A stretch of 64,000 nt of DNA from Methanosarcina acetivorans C2A (GTDB lineage: Archaea; Halobacteriota; Methanosarcinia; Methanosarcinales; Methanosarcinaceae): the NCBI RefSeq assembly GCF_000007345.1, contig NC_003552.1:3720001-3784000 (forward strand), read 5' to 3'. This document shows positions 1-8,979 of this stretch, piece by piece; position 1 is the first letter of the stretch, and each line of letters opens with the position of its first letter. The notes below the pieces were generated by a model, which had not been told where the DNA came from, made no database searches, and was given only the letters and a program-made list of their open reading frames with translations. The translations under genes were made by a program, and so were the position numbers.

Positions 1-49
1 GCTGCGGATTCATAATTTGTAATAACGGCTGTGAAACTGGAGGCTAAAT

Positions 50-649
50 GTGCTTTTAACAGAAGAAATCCTTCTGCTTGAGCCAGGACTTGAAGCTGTC
101 AGGGTTCGAGAAGAGGCTCGGCTTCTCAGGATAATAGATGAGCTGAGTGAGCTTGGCGTAAGATTTTTTTCCGGTCGGCTCCCTCAGGAGGTGGCAGGCG
201 AGACTATCGCGTGCATAAAATCCCTGGGGCTGGCAGCAGCTGATGAAAATATGACAGCCTGCGTCCTTAACTCTGCGGCTTCCCTCGGACTTGTCGGACA
301 GGAAGCAGCAAGAAATGGAGTGGGTGACGCGGTGCTGGAGGCTGTTCTTGCTCTTAAGGCTCTGGGTGAAAAAACAGCTGACATGGAAACTCTTTTTTCT
401 CTTCGACTGATAGCTATTTCCCTAAAAGAAGTCGGAAAAGAGGCTGTCAGACATGAGATGGAAAATGAAGCTATTGCAAGCCAATTTTGTTTAAAAGAGC
501 TCCATGATTTTTGTATGGATTCGGAAAATGAAATTAGGACCTTCAATGAAGATTTTTTTTCTTTAATCAGGGACATCGGAAGGTGCGCTGCAGATGCAGG
601 ACTTGAAAAAGCCGCAATAAATGCCGCAGCCCTGATGGAAGATTTCTAA
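50..649 (+). CDS. Helical-repeat protein of unknown function (paralogue of 1618-2352)
   Basis: 199-residue acidic, alpha-helical, cytosolic-looking protein without signal peptide or membrane segment. I do not recognise a named family. The start is a GTG at 50 with a GGAGG ribosome site at 39-43; the same frame is closed by stops at 20-34, so the gene is complete. The stretch around residues 118-137 (LIAISLKEVGKEAVRHEME) closely resembles VAISLRNIGNRAVQKQME in the gene at 1618, so the two are paralogues built from repeated helices with a recurring I-G/V-G-K-x-A-V pattern. The pattern suggests an ARM/HEAT-like stack, which is an inference. The two copies are on the same strand, separated by almost 1 kb of non-coding DNA. 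Confidence 0.75.
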   Translation: MLLTEEILLLEPGLEAVRVREEARLLRIIDELSELGVRFFSGRLPQEVAGETIACIKSLGLAAADENMTACVLNSAASLGLVGQEAARNGVGDAVLEAVLALKALGEKTADMETLFSLRLIAISLKEVGKEAVRHEMENEAIASQFCLKELHDFCMDSENEIRTFNEDFFSLIRDIGRCAADAGLEKAAINAAALMEDF

Positions 650-1617
650 TTTTTCGAATTTACTCCGAGGGACCCTGTCGAGATGCTGTAAAACAATTCT
701 TTAAAGCATCTCTTTATCTTTTTTCAACTCAAGAGCAAATTCGGAGGGTACTCTTTCGTTTTTATGGCTTTCCCATATATACTTTATATATCAGTCTTAA
801 AAATTATTTATTCTTGCAGGGGGAAGGTAGGAGTAGAACCCTTTCCCCTGCCCCGGAGATTGTGCTGTTTGTACTCACACTGCTTTTGTACTCACCCGGG
901 TAAATATGCCAGAATCCGGTTGAGTTTTTTTAATTATATGATATATATTATGCAGGAAATGTATATAACTCTTTTCCATTTATACAAATGTTTATCTGCT
1001 TTGATCAATTAGGTCGGTACCTTTTCAGAGGACCGAGTACATAAACATATATAAAAACCCATGACTTTATAAAATCATTAATATTAAGTATAAAGAAACA
1101 ATCCCACTTTTAAATTAATATTTAGTCTTTTATCAATTGGTAACTATTATTTGGAATATCCTGAAAGAATCCCCATATTTAATTTCCTGCATCCTGCAGG
1201 CAGGGTTGAACCCGCTATCCAATCCAGATAACAATACTCCTGTAACCTCTGGAAATCGTTTTTTCTACAGTTTATAGGATATCAATACCATTTTTCCCGG
1301 ATGTCCGTCAATTTTTTTCGGTCTCTTTCCCTTGCTGACCTTTTGTTTATTTTTGTTAATCCTTAGATCTTCCTTTGTCATATCTATCTGTCAGATACCG
1401 GCAGATATCCTCAGCAGTTTTTTACTATTGTTTTTCCTCTTTATACTTCTTTTTGGGAAAGACTGCTTTCCTGCGCCAAACTTTAACATAAAAATCTGTA
1501 AACTCTCTAGAAATTTCCACAAATATAGGAAGACTAATATCGGAGTATTCCTATATAAATAATTTAATTCTTAAAACCAGCATTTTTTACAGTATTTGAC
1601 TGCAAAGGGGTTTAAAC
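650..1617. other. Long AT-rich intergenic region
   Basis: 968 bases with no convincing gene. Short open frames here (for example 764-1012 and 1332-1562) have low-complexity, hydrophobic translations and no ribosome site, and I treat them as chance. The right end carries the promoter of the next gene. A long 5' region of this kind is common in Methanosarcina; an unrecognised small RNA cannot be excluded from sequence alone. Confidence 0.6.
1551..1612 (+). promoter_or_regulatory. TATA-like promoter and ribosome site for the 1618 gene
   Basis: CTATATAAAT at 1551-1560 is a good archaeal TATA box. Transcription would be expected to start about 25 bases downstream, leaving a leader of roughly 30 bases with an AAAGGGG ribosome site at about 1603-1609 before the ATG at 1618. 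Confidence 0.5.
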
Positions 1618-2352
1618 ATGTTCTCATTGAACGAACAAAAAGCTATTGAACTTGGAGAATCTGGAGAAAAGGCAGTAAGGGAACAAAACGAGTATGATGC
1701 ACTCCAATATATTGAATACCTCCGAGAACTCGGAAAAGAACTGTTCAACGGAGATTTTGAAACTGATTTAAAAAGGGTTGCGATTTCACTCAGGAATATA
1801 GGCAACAGAGCCGTTCAGAAACAGATGGAAACTGTTGCATCCAATGCTGTAGAAGTTATTGGTACTCTTGCGGATCCTTCCATCGAAAAAAACTTCTCTA
1901 ATGCCCTCTGGTCTTTCTCAAAAGCCGCGCAGGAAATAGGAAAAGGGGCCTCACAAGCAGCGATGCTGGAGTCGGCAGGAAAAGCGGTTAAGGTTCTTGA
2001 TATGATCGGAACAGGTGCCGTTGAAAAAAGAATGGAAGTTGTAACCCTCTGGACAACCATGTCACTGGAAGAAATTGCCTACCTTGCAGGCCAAAAACAA
2101 CTTGAAGATCTGAGCAACGCAGCAAAGGATGCAAGGGAAGGAATTATAAAAGCTTCCGAAGAAGCCGGGTTTGTTCCCAGGGAACAGATCGAAAAATACC
2201 CTCAACTCATCTCTCAGACTGTAAGTCAATTCTCAGATATGCAGAATCTTCAGCCTGCGGGCTATGGGGGCAACAGGCCCAATGAGGAATTCACAGAAGA
2301 GGAATTCTTCGAAGAAGAAGCTGAAGAAGAAGGTGAAGGTAAGGAAGAATAA
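1618..2352 (+). CDS. Helical-repeat protein with acidic tail, function unknown
   Basis: 244 residues, ATG start behind AAAGGGG. Residues 1-200 are helical with several repeats of the type (V/I)-x-x-I-G-x-x-A-V-x-x-x-M-E, for example AVQKQMETVA and AVEKRMEVVT. The last ~25 residues are almost all Glu/Phe/Gly (EEFTEEEFFEEE), a disordered acidic tail. There is no signal peptide or catalytic motif. It is paralogous to the gene at 50-649, which lacks the acidic tail. It converges with trpG. A scaffold or protein-binding role would fit the architecture, but nothing in the sequence proves it. Confidence 0.8.
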   Translation: MFSLNEQKAIELGESGEKAVREQNEYDALQYIEYLRELGKELFNGDFETDLKRVAISLRNIGNRAVQKQMETVASNAVEVIGTLADPSIEKNFSNALWSFSKAAQEIGKGASQAAMLESAGKAVKVLDMIGTGAVEKRMEVVTLWTTMSLEEIAYLAGQKQLEDLSNAAKDAREGIIKASEEAGFVPREQIEKYPQLISQTVSQFSDMQNLQPAGYGGNRPNEEFTEEEFFEEEAEEEGEGKEE

Positions 2353-2410
2353 CCTGAAACCTGAACTACTGGAAAGGAAAAATTAAAGGTCAGGCAGAAA
2401 AAAGTTCCTG

Positions 2411-2425
2411 GCTGTTTTAAACAGC
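2411..2425. terminator. Small palindrome between convergent genes
   Basis: GCTGTTTTAAACAGC is a perfect 7-bp-arm palindrome with a one-base centre. It overlaps the TAA of trpG (2417-2419) and lies about 60 bases after the stop of the 1618 gene. It could help end transcription from both sides; archaeal termination depends mainly on T-tracts, so this is tentative. Confidence 0.25.
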
Positions 2426-3019
2426 TGGCTGCCTTTTAGTAAAATTTTTTGAAATTTCAAGGAATCTTTCTATAATTTTTAATCCTTCGGGGGTCAGCAC
2501 GGATTCAGGATGGAATTGCAGGCCGTAGATAGGGTACTTTTCATGTTCAACTGCCATGATGGTTCCGTCTTCTGCCCGCGCAGTAATCTTTATTCCGGGG
2601 GCCGGTTCCCCGATCTCCAGGGAGTGATAGCGCCCGGCTTCAAACTGCTCATTAAGTGTTGTAAAGAGCGGAGATTCCGTATGCTGGATCCTGGAACTTT
2701 TTCCGTGTACCGGTCCCACCTTACATCTCCTGACAGGGCCTCCGAAGGCTACATTGATTGCCTGGTGTCCTAGACAGACTCCAAGAAGAGGAATTTCCCT
2801 GCCCATTTCCCGGATAATCTCCAGACAGTTTCCAATGTCTTTCGGGTCGGACGGGTTCCCGGGCCCGGGTGAAATTACCAGCGCATCAGGCTTTATTTCC
2901 CTTAGTTCTTCCAGGGTAACCGTGTTTGGAAGGACCAGAGTATCTTTTTCGAAGTACGAAATGTAGTCCACGAGGTTCCATACAAAGGAATCCTTATTAT
3001 TTATGAAAACAATTTTCAC
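2417..3019 (-). CDS. trpG: Anthranilate synthase component II (glutamine amidotransferase)
   Basis: 200 residues, the usual length for free-standing TrpG. It supplies ammonia from glutamine to TrpE for anthranilate formation from chorismate. The class I amidotransferase triad is visible: Cys82 in GVCLGHQ, His170 and Glu172 in FHPES. The oxyanion-type SPGPGNP motif lies at about 50-56. It is the last gene of the trp operon, about 200 bases after trpE. The same fold is used by 4-amino-4-deoxychorismate synthase (PabA), but the position at the end of a complete trp operon favours TrpG. Confidence 0.93.
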   Translation of the reverse strand: MKIVFINNKDSFVWNLVDYISYFEKDTLVLPNTVTLEELREIKPDALVISPGPGNPSDPKDIGNCLEIIREMGREIPLLGVCLGHQAINVAFGGPVRRCKVGPVHGKSSRIQHTESPLFTTLNEQFEAGRYHSLEIGEPAPGIKITARAEDGTIMAVEHEKYPIYGLQFHPESVLTPEGLKIIERFLEISKNFTKRQPAV

Positions 3020-3171
3020 CTGAAAACACCTCCTGCAGCTTTGGTTTCCTGAGTTGCCTCTACACTTCCTTTTTCCTCTGAAATCCTTTTCATTAAATTC
3101 ATTTTTCCTGAATTGTTAATTTTTAAATTTTTACCCACGGACTTCACCCCCATAGTTATCTTCATTTATCG

Positions 3172-3219
3172 CCGTTTCCCAGATTTGCCGTTTCCCGGAT
3201 TTGCCATTTCCTGGATCCG
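3172..3219. repeat. Three tandem 16-bp repeats between trpE and trpG
   Basis: Three adjacent 16-base units (3172-3187, 3188-3203, 3204-3219), consensus CCGTTTCCCGGATTTG with a few changes in the third copy. They end just before the trpE stop at 3223-3225, in the only wide gap (about 200 bases) of the trpBADFEG segment. They may reflect slippage; a processing or attenuation role in setting TrpG levels is only a guess. Confidence 0.7.
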
Positions 3220-3222
3220 GGC

Positions 3223-4905
3223 TCATTTCTCAACCCGGATTTCTCCGCCGATAGCTGTAAGCATTGCTGCCATTTTCCGGTCTGTTTCCCTGAACTCATA
3301 CGCAGGATCTGAGTCCGCAACAATTCCTGCCCCTGCCTGCACAGAAGCCTTTCTTCCCTGTATAAGCAGGGTCCTGATTACAATTGCAAAATCAGCATCT
3401 CCGTTCCAGCTGTAGTACCCAACCCCACCTCCGTAAATTCCTCTTGGGACAGCTTCACGTTCGGAAATAATCTCCATTGCCCGAATTTTCGGAGCCCCTG
3501 AAAGTGTTCCTGCAGGAAATACCGCCCTGAAGGCATCGAATTGGTCACATTCGGGCCTTAGGGTTCCCGAAACCGTGCTTTCGATGTGCTGGACATGGGA
3601 ATACTTCAGGACTTTCATAAAACCTGAGACCTTGACCGAGCCGCTTTCCGAAACCATCCGGACATCGTTTCGTCCGAGGTCAACTAGCATTACATGTTCC
3701 GCCCTTTCCTTTTCGTCGTTGAGCATGTGTGAAGCCAGGGTTTCGTCTTCAGCTTCGGACTTTCCCCTCGGACAGGTGCCTGCAATGGGGTTTATTATAA
3801 CAGTGCGTTTGTGTACGGTCAGCAGGGTTTCAGGGCTTGCCCCCACAATTGCAAGGTCCCCAAACTCAAAGATATACATGTAGGGACTCGGGTTTATTGC
3901 CCGGAGCTGTATGTAAAGCTCGAAAGGAGACTGTTCCATTTTAAACTCGCATTTCCTGGAAAGGACGACCTGGAAAATATCTCCTGCAAAAATATGCTCC
4001 TTTGCCTGGAGTACGGACTCCTCAAATCCCGACCGATCAACGCTGCAGACCTGCACATTTGAATTTGGGGCTTTTGCCGGACCGGAAACATCTGTGCCTG
4101 ATGCAATTATTCCTTCTGCTGCCTTTGCTGCATCTTCCGGTTGAGTAGCTTTTTTAATTACGGAGTAAAACCGTTCTGCTTCCGAGAGAGCTTCTTCGTA
4201 CACCTGTTCTGCATCCGAACCCGGGCTTACGAAGGGGGTGAGAACTATGTAAACCTCTTCAGTCAGGTGGTCGAGGACAAAACTCTTCGAAACGAGGAGG
4301 TACTGAAGGTCGGGAATGTCGGACTCAAAGCCCTTCTCGACTCCTAACCAGCTGTCATAGATTGCGTCGTACGCAGTATAGCCGATAGCTCCCCCCAGGA
4401 AAGTCTGCCTCGCAAAACGCCTGGAATTGAGAAGTTCTATCCCGTTTGCCGGAGGAAAAGCCAGGCGGAGAGCATCGAAAACATCTTTTCCTCTGGGAAT
4501 TGCAGCCGTAAACTTTTCCGGACCTGCATTTTTCTTTGATTCATTTTCTTTTTCTGCGGTTTCCGGGCCGCAGACTTCCTCCATCTTTGTGCAAATCGCT
4601 TCAAAGAGAGGAGAAGCTTTCGGGTTCAGGAGTTCAAGGGAAATTTTTCGGTCATTTATTTTCAGCACGGCATCGGGGTCGTTTCCAACAAAAGAGTACC
4701 TTGCCCTGCTTTCCTGCTTTTCCACGGATTCCAGCAGGTAAGAGTAGCCTGTTGTCCCTGAACCCCGCAGGGCTCCGTAAAGTTCGAGGGGAGAGCAGGC
4801 AGGGGAACAGCCTTCTACTTTTGCAAAGAGCTGGACAAGGCCCGGCTTTTCGAGCCCGGAGACAAGCTCCAGAAATTCTTCTTTTCCAAGATCAAAGGAA
4901 AGCAT
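3223..4905 (-). CDS. trpE: Anthranilate synthase component I
   Basis: 560 residues, ATG start at 4905 preceded by GAGGTG; the start overlaps the 3' end of trpF by 14 bases, so translation is probably coupled. TrpE converts chorismate plus ammonia to anthranilate and pyruvate, in complex with TrpG. Chorismate-binding signatures are present: GTCPRGK, GRNDV, and the strong PAGTLSGAPKIRAMEI block in the C-terminal third, then YGGGVGYYS. An N-terminal YLLESVE resembles the LLES element used in tryptophan feedback binding. Two charged, low-complexity stretches, around residues 95-115 and 255-280, make it longer than a minimal TrpE. PabB/MenF alternatives are unlikely in this operon. Confidence 0.95.
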   Translation of the reverse strand: MLSFDLGKEEFLELVSGLEKPGLVQLFAKVEGCSPACSPLELYGALRGSGTTGYSYLLESVEKQESRARYSFVGNDPDAVLKINDRKISLELLNPKASPLFEAICTKMEEVCGPETAEKENESKKNAGPEKFTAAIPRGKDVFDALRLAFPPANGIELLNSRRFARQTFLGGAIGYTAYDAIYDSWLGVEKGFESDIPDLQYLLVSKSFVLDHLTEEVYIVLTPFVSPGSDAEQVYEEALSEAERFYSVIKKATQPEDAAKAAEGIIASGTDVSGPAKAPNSNVQVCSVDRSGFEESVLQAKEHIFAGDIFQVVLSRKCEFKMEQSPFELYIQLRAINPSPYMYIFEFGDLAIVGASPETLLTVHKRTVIINPIAGTCPRGKSEAEDETLASHMLNDEKERAEHVMLVDLGRNDVRMVSESGSVKVSGFMKVLKYSHVQHIESTVSGTLRPECDQFDAFRAVFPAGTLSGAPKIRAMEIISEREAVPRGIYGGGVGYYSWNGDADFAIVIRTLLIQGRKASVQAGAGIVADSDPAYEFRETDRKMAAMLTAIGGEIRVEK

Positions 4906-5608
4906 AGGTACACCTCACTTCTTCAATAAACTTCCTGACTTTCACAGAATCTTTTTTCCCCTGGGTCTCTACCCCTGAAGCCGTGTCCACAGCATAAGGG
5001 GAAACAGACCTGATAGCTTCCTGCACGTTTTCAGGTTTTAGCCCGCCTGCAAGGATCAGGGGAAGTTCTGTTTCTTCGGCAATTCTCCGGCTCAGGTCCC
5101 AGTCATGTACACAGCCTGTGCCGCCGGTTTTTCCGGCAATCCCCGAGTCCAGAAGCACGCTATCCACAATCCCGCTCTCTTCCAGCTCGCGGACCTCCTC
5201 AAGAAGACGAGTTACAATGTTATGGAGTTTGGGAGCCTCCTGCTCGGCGGGCACGGAAAGGGTCTTTATGATTGGAATATCAGCTTTTTCTCTTACAGCT
5301 TTAAGTTCGCTAAGGGGTAGATCCGAGTGGATCTGCACTATATTCGGCTTTACTTTCTCGATAAGTTCGAGGGCAGAGGTGGAAGTTTCAGGCATTATTA
5401 CCATTACCGAATCAAGGCATTTCGGGACTTTTGAAATAAGGGCAGCCGCGGTGTCTGAATCGAGTTTCCTCGGGCTTTCCACAGGGACTTCCGTGATGAA
5501 ACCCACGGCATCGGCACCGTAGAGGGCTGCAAATTCTATGTCTTTCGGACTGCGGATCCCGCAGATTTTTACCCTTGTTTTTATCCTTGTTTTTGGCCTT
5601 GTTTTCAT
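4892..5608 (-). CDS. trpF: Phosphoribosylanthranilate isomerase
   Basis: 238 residues from the ATG at 5606-5608, which overlaps the trpD stop in an ATGA junction and has a GGGGAAAAGGC ribosome site just upstream. An in-frame start 69 bases earlier would add an implausible N-terminus lying inside trpD. The enzyme isomerises N-(5-phosphoribosyl)anthranilate. The KICGI motif carries the catalytic Cys; the GGTG phosphate-binding motif sits in KTGGTGCVHDW, and LAGGLKPENV forms the C-terminal phosphate site. Before KICGI there is an odd three-fold K-T-R-x repeat encoded by a 12-base tandem repeat. TIM-barrel protein, soluble. Confidence 0.94.
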   Translation of the reverse strand: MKTRPKTRIKTRVKICGIRSPKDIEFAALYGADAVGFITEVPVESPRKLDSDTAAALISKVPKCLDSVMVIMPETSTSALELIEKVKPNIVQIHSDLPLSELKAVREKADIPIIKTLSVPAEQEAPKLHNIVTRLLEEVRELEESGIVDSVLLDSGIAGKTGGTGCVHDWDLSRRIAEETELPLILAGGLKPENVQEAIRSVSPYAVDTASGVETQGKKDSVKVRKFIEEVRCTYAFL

Positions 5609-6717
5609 GCCTTTTCCCCGGAAGCCGGGCTTAACACGGATGTATCGGAGGAGGCAAGAAACGCTTCTCCCGGGCAAGAGCCCTCTTTTTTGCCCTGGAT
5701 GGAAAGTTCGGCAGTGAAATTTCGAAACTGGTTGAACTTGACCATGACTTTCCCGCTGTCAATCGCATCTTCGGCAATCGGAATTGCCTGCCGGATCGAG
5801 CCCACGATCCCGCTTACGTACAGGGCTGCAGCGGCATTCAGGATAACAAGGTCCCTCTTCGGTCCTTTCTGTCCCTTAAAGATGCAAAGGAGATCACGGG
5901 CATTTTCTTTCGGAGTGCCGCCCTTGATGTCTTCGGGCTTTGCCCGCAGCATGCCCATGGCCTCTGGAGTGATGGTGTATGTGGAAACCTCTCCGTCTTT
6001 TAATTCCGCAACAAAAGTTTCTCCGGTGTTTGAAATTTCATCCATCCCGTCCCCGTGCACCACAAGGGCATGTTCGGTCCCAAGCTCGGCAAGGGCATAT
6101 GCTATCGGCTCACAGAGTTTTTTATCAAAAACACCCACAACCTGCCCTTTTGCTCCTGCCGGGTTTGTCAGGGGTCCGAGGATATTGAAAACCGTCCTTA
6201 CCCCGAGCTTTTTTCTGACTCCTGCAACCCGCTTCATTGCAGGGTGGAAAACCGGGGCGAACATGAACCCTATCCCTATCTTTTCAATGGTCTTCCTGAC
6301 CTGTCCGGGGGTAAGGTCCACTTTGATCCCGAGAGCTTCAAGGACATCCGAACTTCCGGACATTGAGGTTGCAGCCCTGTTTCCGTGTTTGGCTACAGGA
6401 ACTCCGGCTGCTGCGGTCACTATTGCAGCTGCTGTTGAGACATTGATCGTATTGAGCCCGTCTCCTCCTGTCCCGCAGGTATCAATGACCCTGAAAGGAG
6501 TGACAGGTTTGATGGTATTTCCGGCTTGTTTCATGCCCCGCACAAAACCCGCGATCTCCTGCGGCTTTTCTCCTTTTGCCCTCAAAGCTAAGAGGAATGC
6601 TCCGATTTCTTCGTCTTCAGCTGTACTGAGAATTTCTCCTATTGCGGCTTCGGCTTCTTCCGAACTCAGATCCGAGCCTTCTTCCAGTTTCTTGATGTAT
6701 TCTTTCATTCCTTTCAT
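5605..6717 (-). CDS. trpD: Anthranilate phosphoribosyltransferase
   Basis: 370 residues from ATG 6717, placed 7 bases after a clear GGAGG; the open frame runs 22 codons further up but without such a site. TrpD transfers the phosphoribosyl group of PRPP to anthranilate. Diagnostic motifs are CGTGGDGLNTINVST (PRPP and magnesium binding) and KHGNRA. The C-terminal ~30 residues (rich in Gly/Ser after AELSIQG) extend beyond the usual end. There is a 25-base gap to trpA and an ATGA overlap with trpF. Confidence 0.95.
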   Translation of the reverse strand: MKGMKEYIKKLEEGSDLSSEEAEAAIGEILSTAEDEEIGAFLLALRAKGEKPQEIAGFVRGMKQAGNTIKPVTPFRVIDTCGTGGDGLNTINVSTAAAIVTAAAGVPVAKHGNRAATSMSGSSDVLEALGIKVDLTPGQVRKTIEKIGIGFMFAPVFHPAMKRVAGVRKKLGVRTVFNILGPLTNPAGAKGQVVGVFDKKLCEPIAYALAELGTEHALVVHGDGMDEISNTGETFVAELKDGEVSTYTITPEAMGMLRAKPEDIKGGTPKENARDLLCIFKGQKGPKRDLVILNAAAALYVSGIVGSIRQAIPIAEDAIDSGKVMVKFNQFRNFTAELSIQGKKEGSCPGEAFLASSDTSVLSPASGEKA

Positions 6718-6742
6718 TCGTCTGCCTCCTTTTGAATTTCCT

Positions 6743-7561
6743 TCAATTTGCTCCAAGTATGCCGGATTTGAGTTCCCTTGCAAGGGCTTCCAGCTTTTCG
6801 TTTACGCCATTTCCTTCTTCGATGATCCTGACAAAAACCGAGCCGACAATTACAGCATCAGCTCCGGCTTTCCTTACTTCTGCAGCTTGCTTTCCGGTCG
6901 AGATCCCGAACCCCACGGCTTTCGGAATGTCGGTTTTTACCCTGGAAAGCAATTCTTTTGTGGAACCTGAAACATCCGCTCTGGCCCCCGTAACCCCGAG
7001 CCTTGATACCAGATAGATGAAGCCCGAGCCTCTCTCCAGAATCTTCCGGATCCTTGCATCGGTCGTTGTGGGTGCGACCAGAAAGATCAGGTCAAGTCCG
7101 TACTTTTCACAGCTGCTCTTCAGGTCAGCTGCTTCTTCTACCGGGATATCCGGGATGATGAGTCCGCTTATCCCGGCGTCTGCGGCATGTTCAACAAATT
7201 TGTCCACGCCGTATCTGAATACCGGGTTGTAATAGGTCATGCACACAAGAGGGACTTCAACCCCAAGGCCCCTGACAAGCTCAAAGTAGTGTTCGATATC
7301 CATTCCCGCTGCAAGTGCCCTCTGTCCTGCTGCCTGGATGGTCGGCCCGTCAGCTACGGGATCTGAAAAAGGAAAACCGAGCTCGATTATATCCGCACCC
7401 CCGTTTACCAGGGCTTTTACAATCCCGAAGGTTGCCTCTGCCGAGGGATCTCCTGCCATCACGTAGCCAATGAGGGCACCTTCTTTTTTCTGCTTCAGCT
7501 CGTCGAATTTTTCGGAAATTTTTTGCCTTCCATGCTCGGTTGCCCTAAGTTCAGTTGCCAT
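6743..7561 (-). CDS. trpA: Tryptophan synthase alpha chain
   Basis: 272 residues, standard length. Cleaves indole-3-glycerol phosphate to indole, which is channelled to TrpB. Catalytic Glu60 and Asp71 lie in IIELGFPFSDPVADGP, with the same spacing as Glu49/Asp60 of the Salmonella enzyme. GFGIST and VGSVFV near the C-terminus are phosphate-binding loops. It starts one base after the trpB stop, so the pair is almost certainly co-translated. Confidence 0.96.
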   Translation of the reverse strand: MATELRATEHGRQKISEKFDELKQKKEGALIGYVMAGDPSAEATFGIVKALVNGGADIIELGFPFSDPVADGPTIQAAGQRALAAGMDIEHYFELVRGLGVEVPLVCMTYYNPVFRYGVDKFVEHAADAGISGLIIPDIPVEEAADLKSSCEKYGLDLIFLVAPTTTDARIRKILERGSGFIYLVSRLGVTGARADVSGSTKELLSRVKTDIPKAVGFGISTGKQAAEVRKAGADAVIVGSVFVRIIEEGNGVNEKLEALARELKSGILGAN

Positions 7562-7562
7562 T

Positions 7563-8774
7563 TCAGACCCCCCTTCTAAGGCTCAGGACGGTTTCCAGGT
7601 CTTTATCTCCCCTTCCTGAGAGGTTCACTACCACAAACTCTCCAAGTTCTCCTGACTCTGCGGCTTTTTTCAGGTAGGCAAGGGCATGGGAGGACTCGAG
7701 GGCAGGAATGATCCCTTCAAGCCGGCTCAGTTCGTTAAAAGCGTCAAGCGCTTCATCATCTGTGACATAGCGAGCTGTAACCCTGCCGCTTTCCGAAAGG
7801 TAAGCAAGTTCAGGGCCGACCCCTGAGTAGTCAAGCCCTGCTGATACGGATTCTGATTCAAGGATCTGTCCGTTTTTGTCCTGCAGGATCTTTGTCCTGG
7901 CTCCGTGCAGGATTCCTTCTTCTCCGATACAGAGGGAAGCTGAGTGAAGAGCAGCTTTTTCCGTGCACTTCAGCCCTTTTCCCCCGGCTTCTACGGCAAT
8001 CAGCTTGACTTCCCTGTCTTCTATAAAGGGATGGAAAGTCCCCATGGCATTGCTCCCGCCGCCTGCACAGGCGATGATAGAATCAGGCAGCCTGCCTTCT
8101 TTTTCCATTGCCTGCTCCTTTACTTCCTTCCCGATCACGCTCTGGAAGTCCCTTACGATCATGGGATAGGGATGAGGCCCGACCACCGACCCGATCAGGT
8201 AGTGGGTGTTTTCAATATTGGTAACCCAATCCCGCATTGCCTCGTTGATTGCGTCCTTGAGGGTTTTTGAGCCGGTCTCCACGGCTCTTACCTCCGTCCC
8301 CATGAGTTCCATCCTGTAAGCATTCATCTGCTGGCGTTTGATGTCTTTTGCTCCCATGTAGACAATGGTCTCAAACCCAAGGGTTGCTCCCACCATGGCT
8401 GTTGCAGTCCCGTGCTGCCCTGCCCCGGTCTCAGCAATCAGCCTGGTCTTTCCCATGAACTTTGCAAGCAGAGCCTGCCCGAGAGCATTGTTGAGCTTGT
8501 GGGCACCCCCGTGCACCAGGTCTTCCCGCTTGAGATAGACTTTTGTCCCGTATTTCTTGCTCAGGTTCCGGGCAAAGTAAAGGGGCGTTTCCCTTCCTGC
8601 AAAGTCCCTGAGGTAGTGGTCAAGCTCTGCAAGGGATTCGGGGTCGTTTTTGTACTTCTCATACCCCACATCCAGCTCTTCCAGAGCCGGCATTAGGACT
8701 TCGGGTACGTACTGCCCCCCGTATTTTCCATACTTTCCTTTTAGCTGAAATTCTGAAACTTTAGTTTCTGTCAA
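7563..8774 (-). CDS. trpB: Tryptophan synthase beta chain
   Basis: 403 residues, the length of the standard (TrpB1) form that pairs with TrpA. PLP-dependent condensation of indole with serine. The PLP Schiff-base lysine is Lys93 in HGGAHKLNN; the glycine-rich phosphate loop is [10 protein letters not shown]; the N-terminal [12 protein letters not shown] block is typical. Adjacent to trpA on the same transcript. A 205-base gap separates it from trpC upstream, so an internal promoter is possible. Confidence 0.97.
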   Translation of the reverse strand: MTETKVSEFQLKGKYGKYGGQYVPEVLMPALEELDVGYEKYKNDPESLAELDHYLRDFAGRETPLYFARNLSKKYGTKVYLKREDLVHGGAHKLNNALGQALLAKFMGKTRLIAETGAGQHGTATAMVGATLGFETIVYMGAKDIKRQQMNAYRMELMGTEVRAVETGSKTLKDAINEAMRDWVTNIENTHYLIGSVVGPHPYPMIVRDFQSVIGKEVKEQAMEKEGRLPDSIIACAGGGSNAMGTFHPFIEDREVKLIAVEAGGKGLKCTEKAALHSASLCIGEEGILHGARTKILQDKNGQILESESVSAGLDYSGVGPELAYLSESGRVTARYVTDDEALDAFNELSRLEGIIPALESSHALAYLKKAAESGELGEFVVVNLSGRGDKDLETVLSLRRGV

Positions 8775-8979
8775 TTTGATTACTCCCTTGTATCCTGATT
8801 GAGTCCTGATTCATGATTCTTGATTCATGATTTCGTGAGTCAAAGTTTTGAATTCTGAATTTTTTGATTCCCGATTTCGTTCGTTGTGATCTATGAACAG
8901 AATTTAGTTTTGAAACGAAAGCTGATTTTTCAACCTCGTTTCTGCAGGCTGAAAAACCCGAAAAGCCAAAGAAAAGCAG
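8775..8979. other. Spacer between trpC and trpB
   Basis: 205 bases, AT-rich, with short direct repeats of a TGATTCATGATTC type around 8808-8835 on the plus strand. It is the widest gap of the operon apart from trpE-trpG. It could hold an internal promoter or leader for trpBADFEG; I see no open reading frame in it. Confidence 0.4.

Noticed and set aside
764-1012. 82-codon frame in the first long gap
   Set aside because: No ribosome site or recognisable domain; composition is that of AT-rich non-coding DNA.
5690-6970. 426-codon plus frame antisense to trpD and trpA
   Set aside because: No family resemblance and no ribosome site; the minus strand holds two complete trp enzymes.
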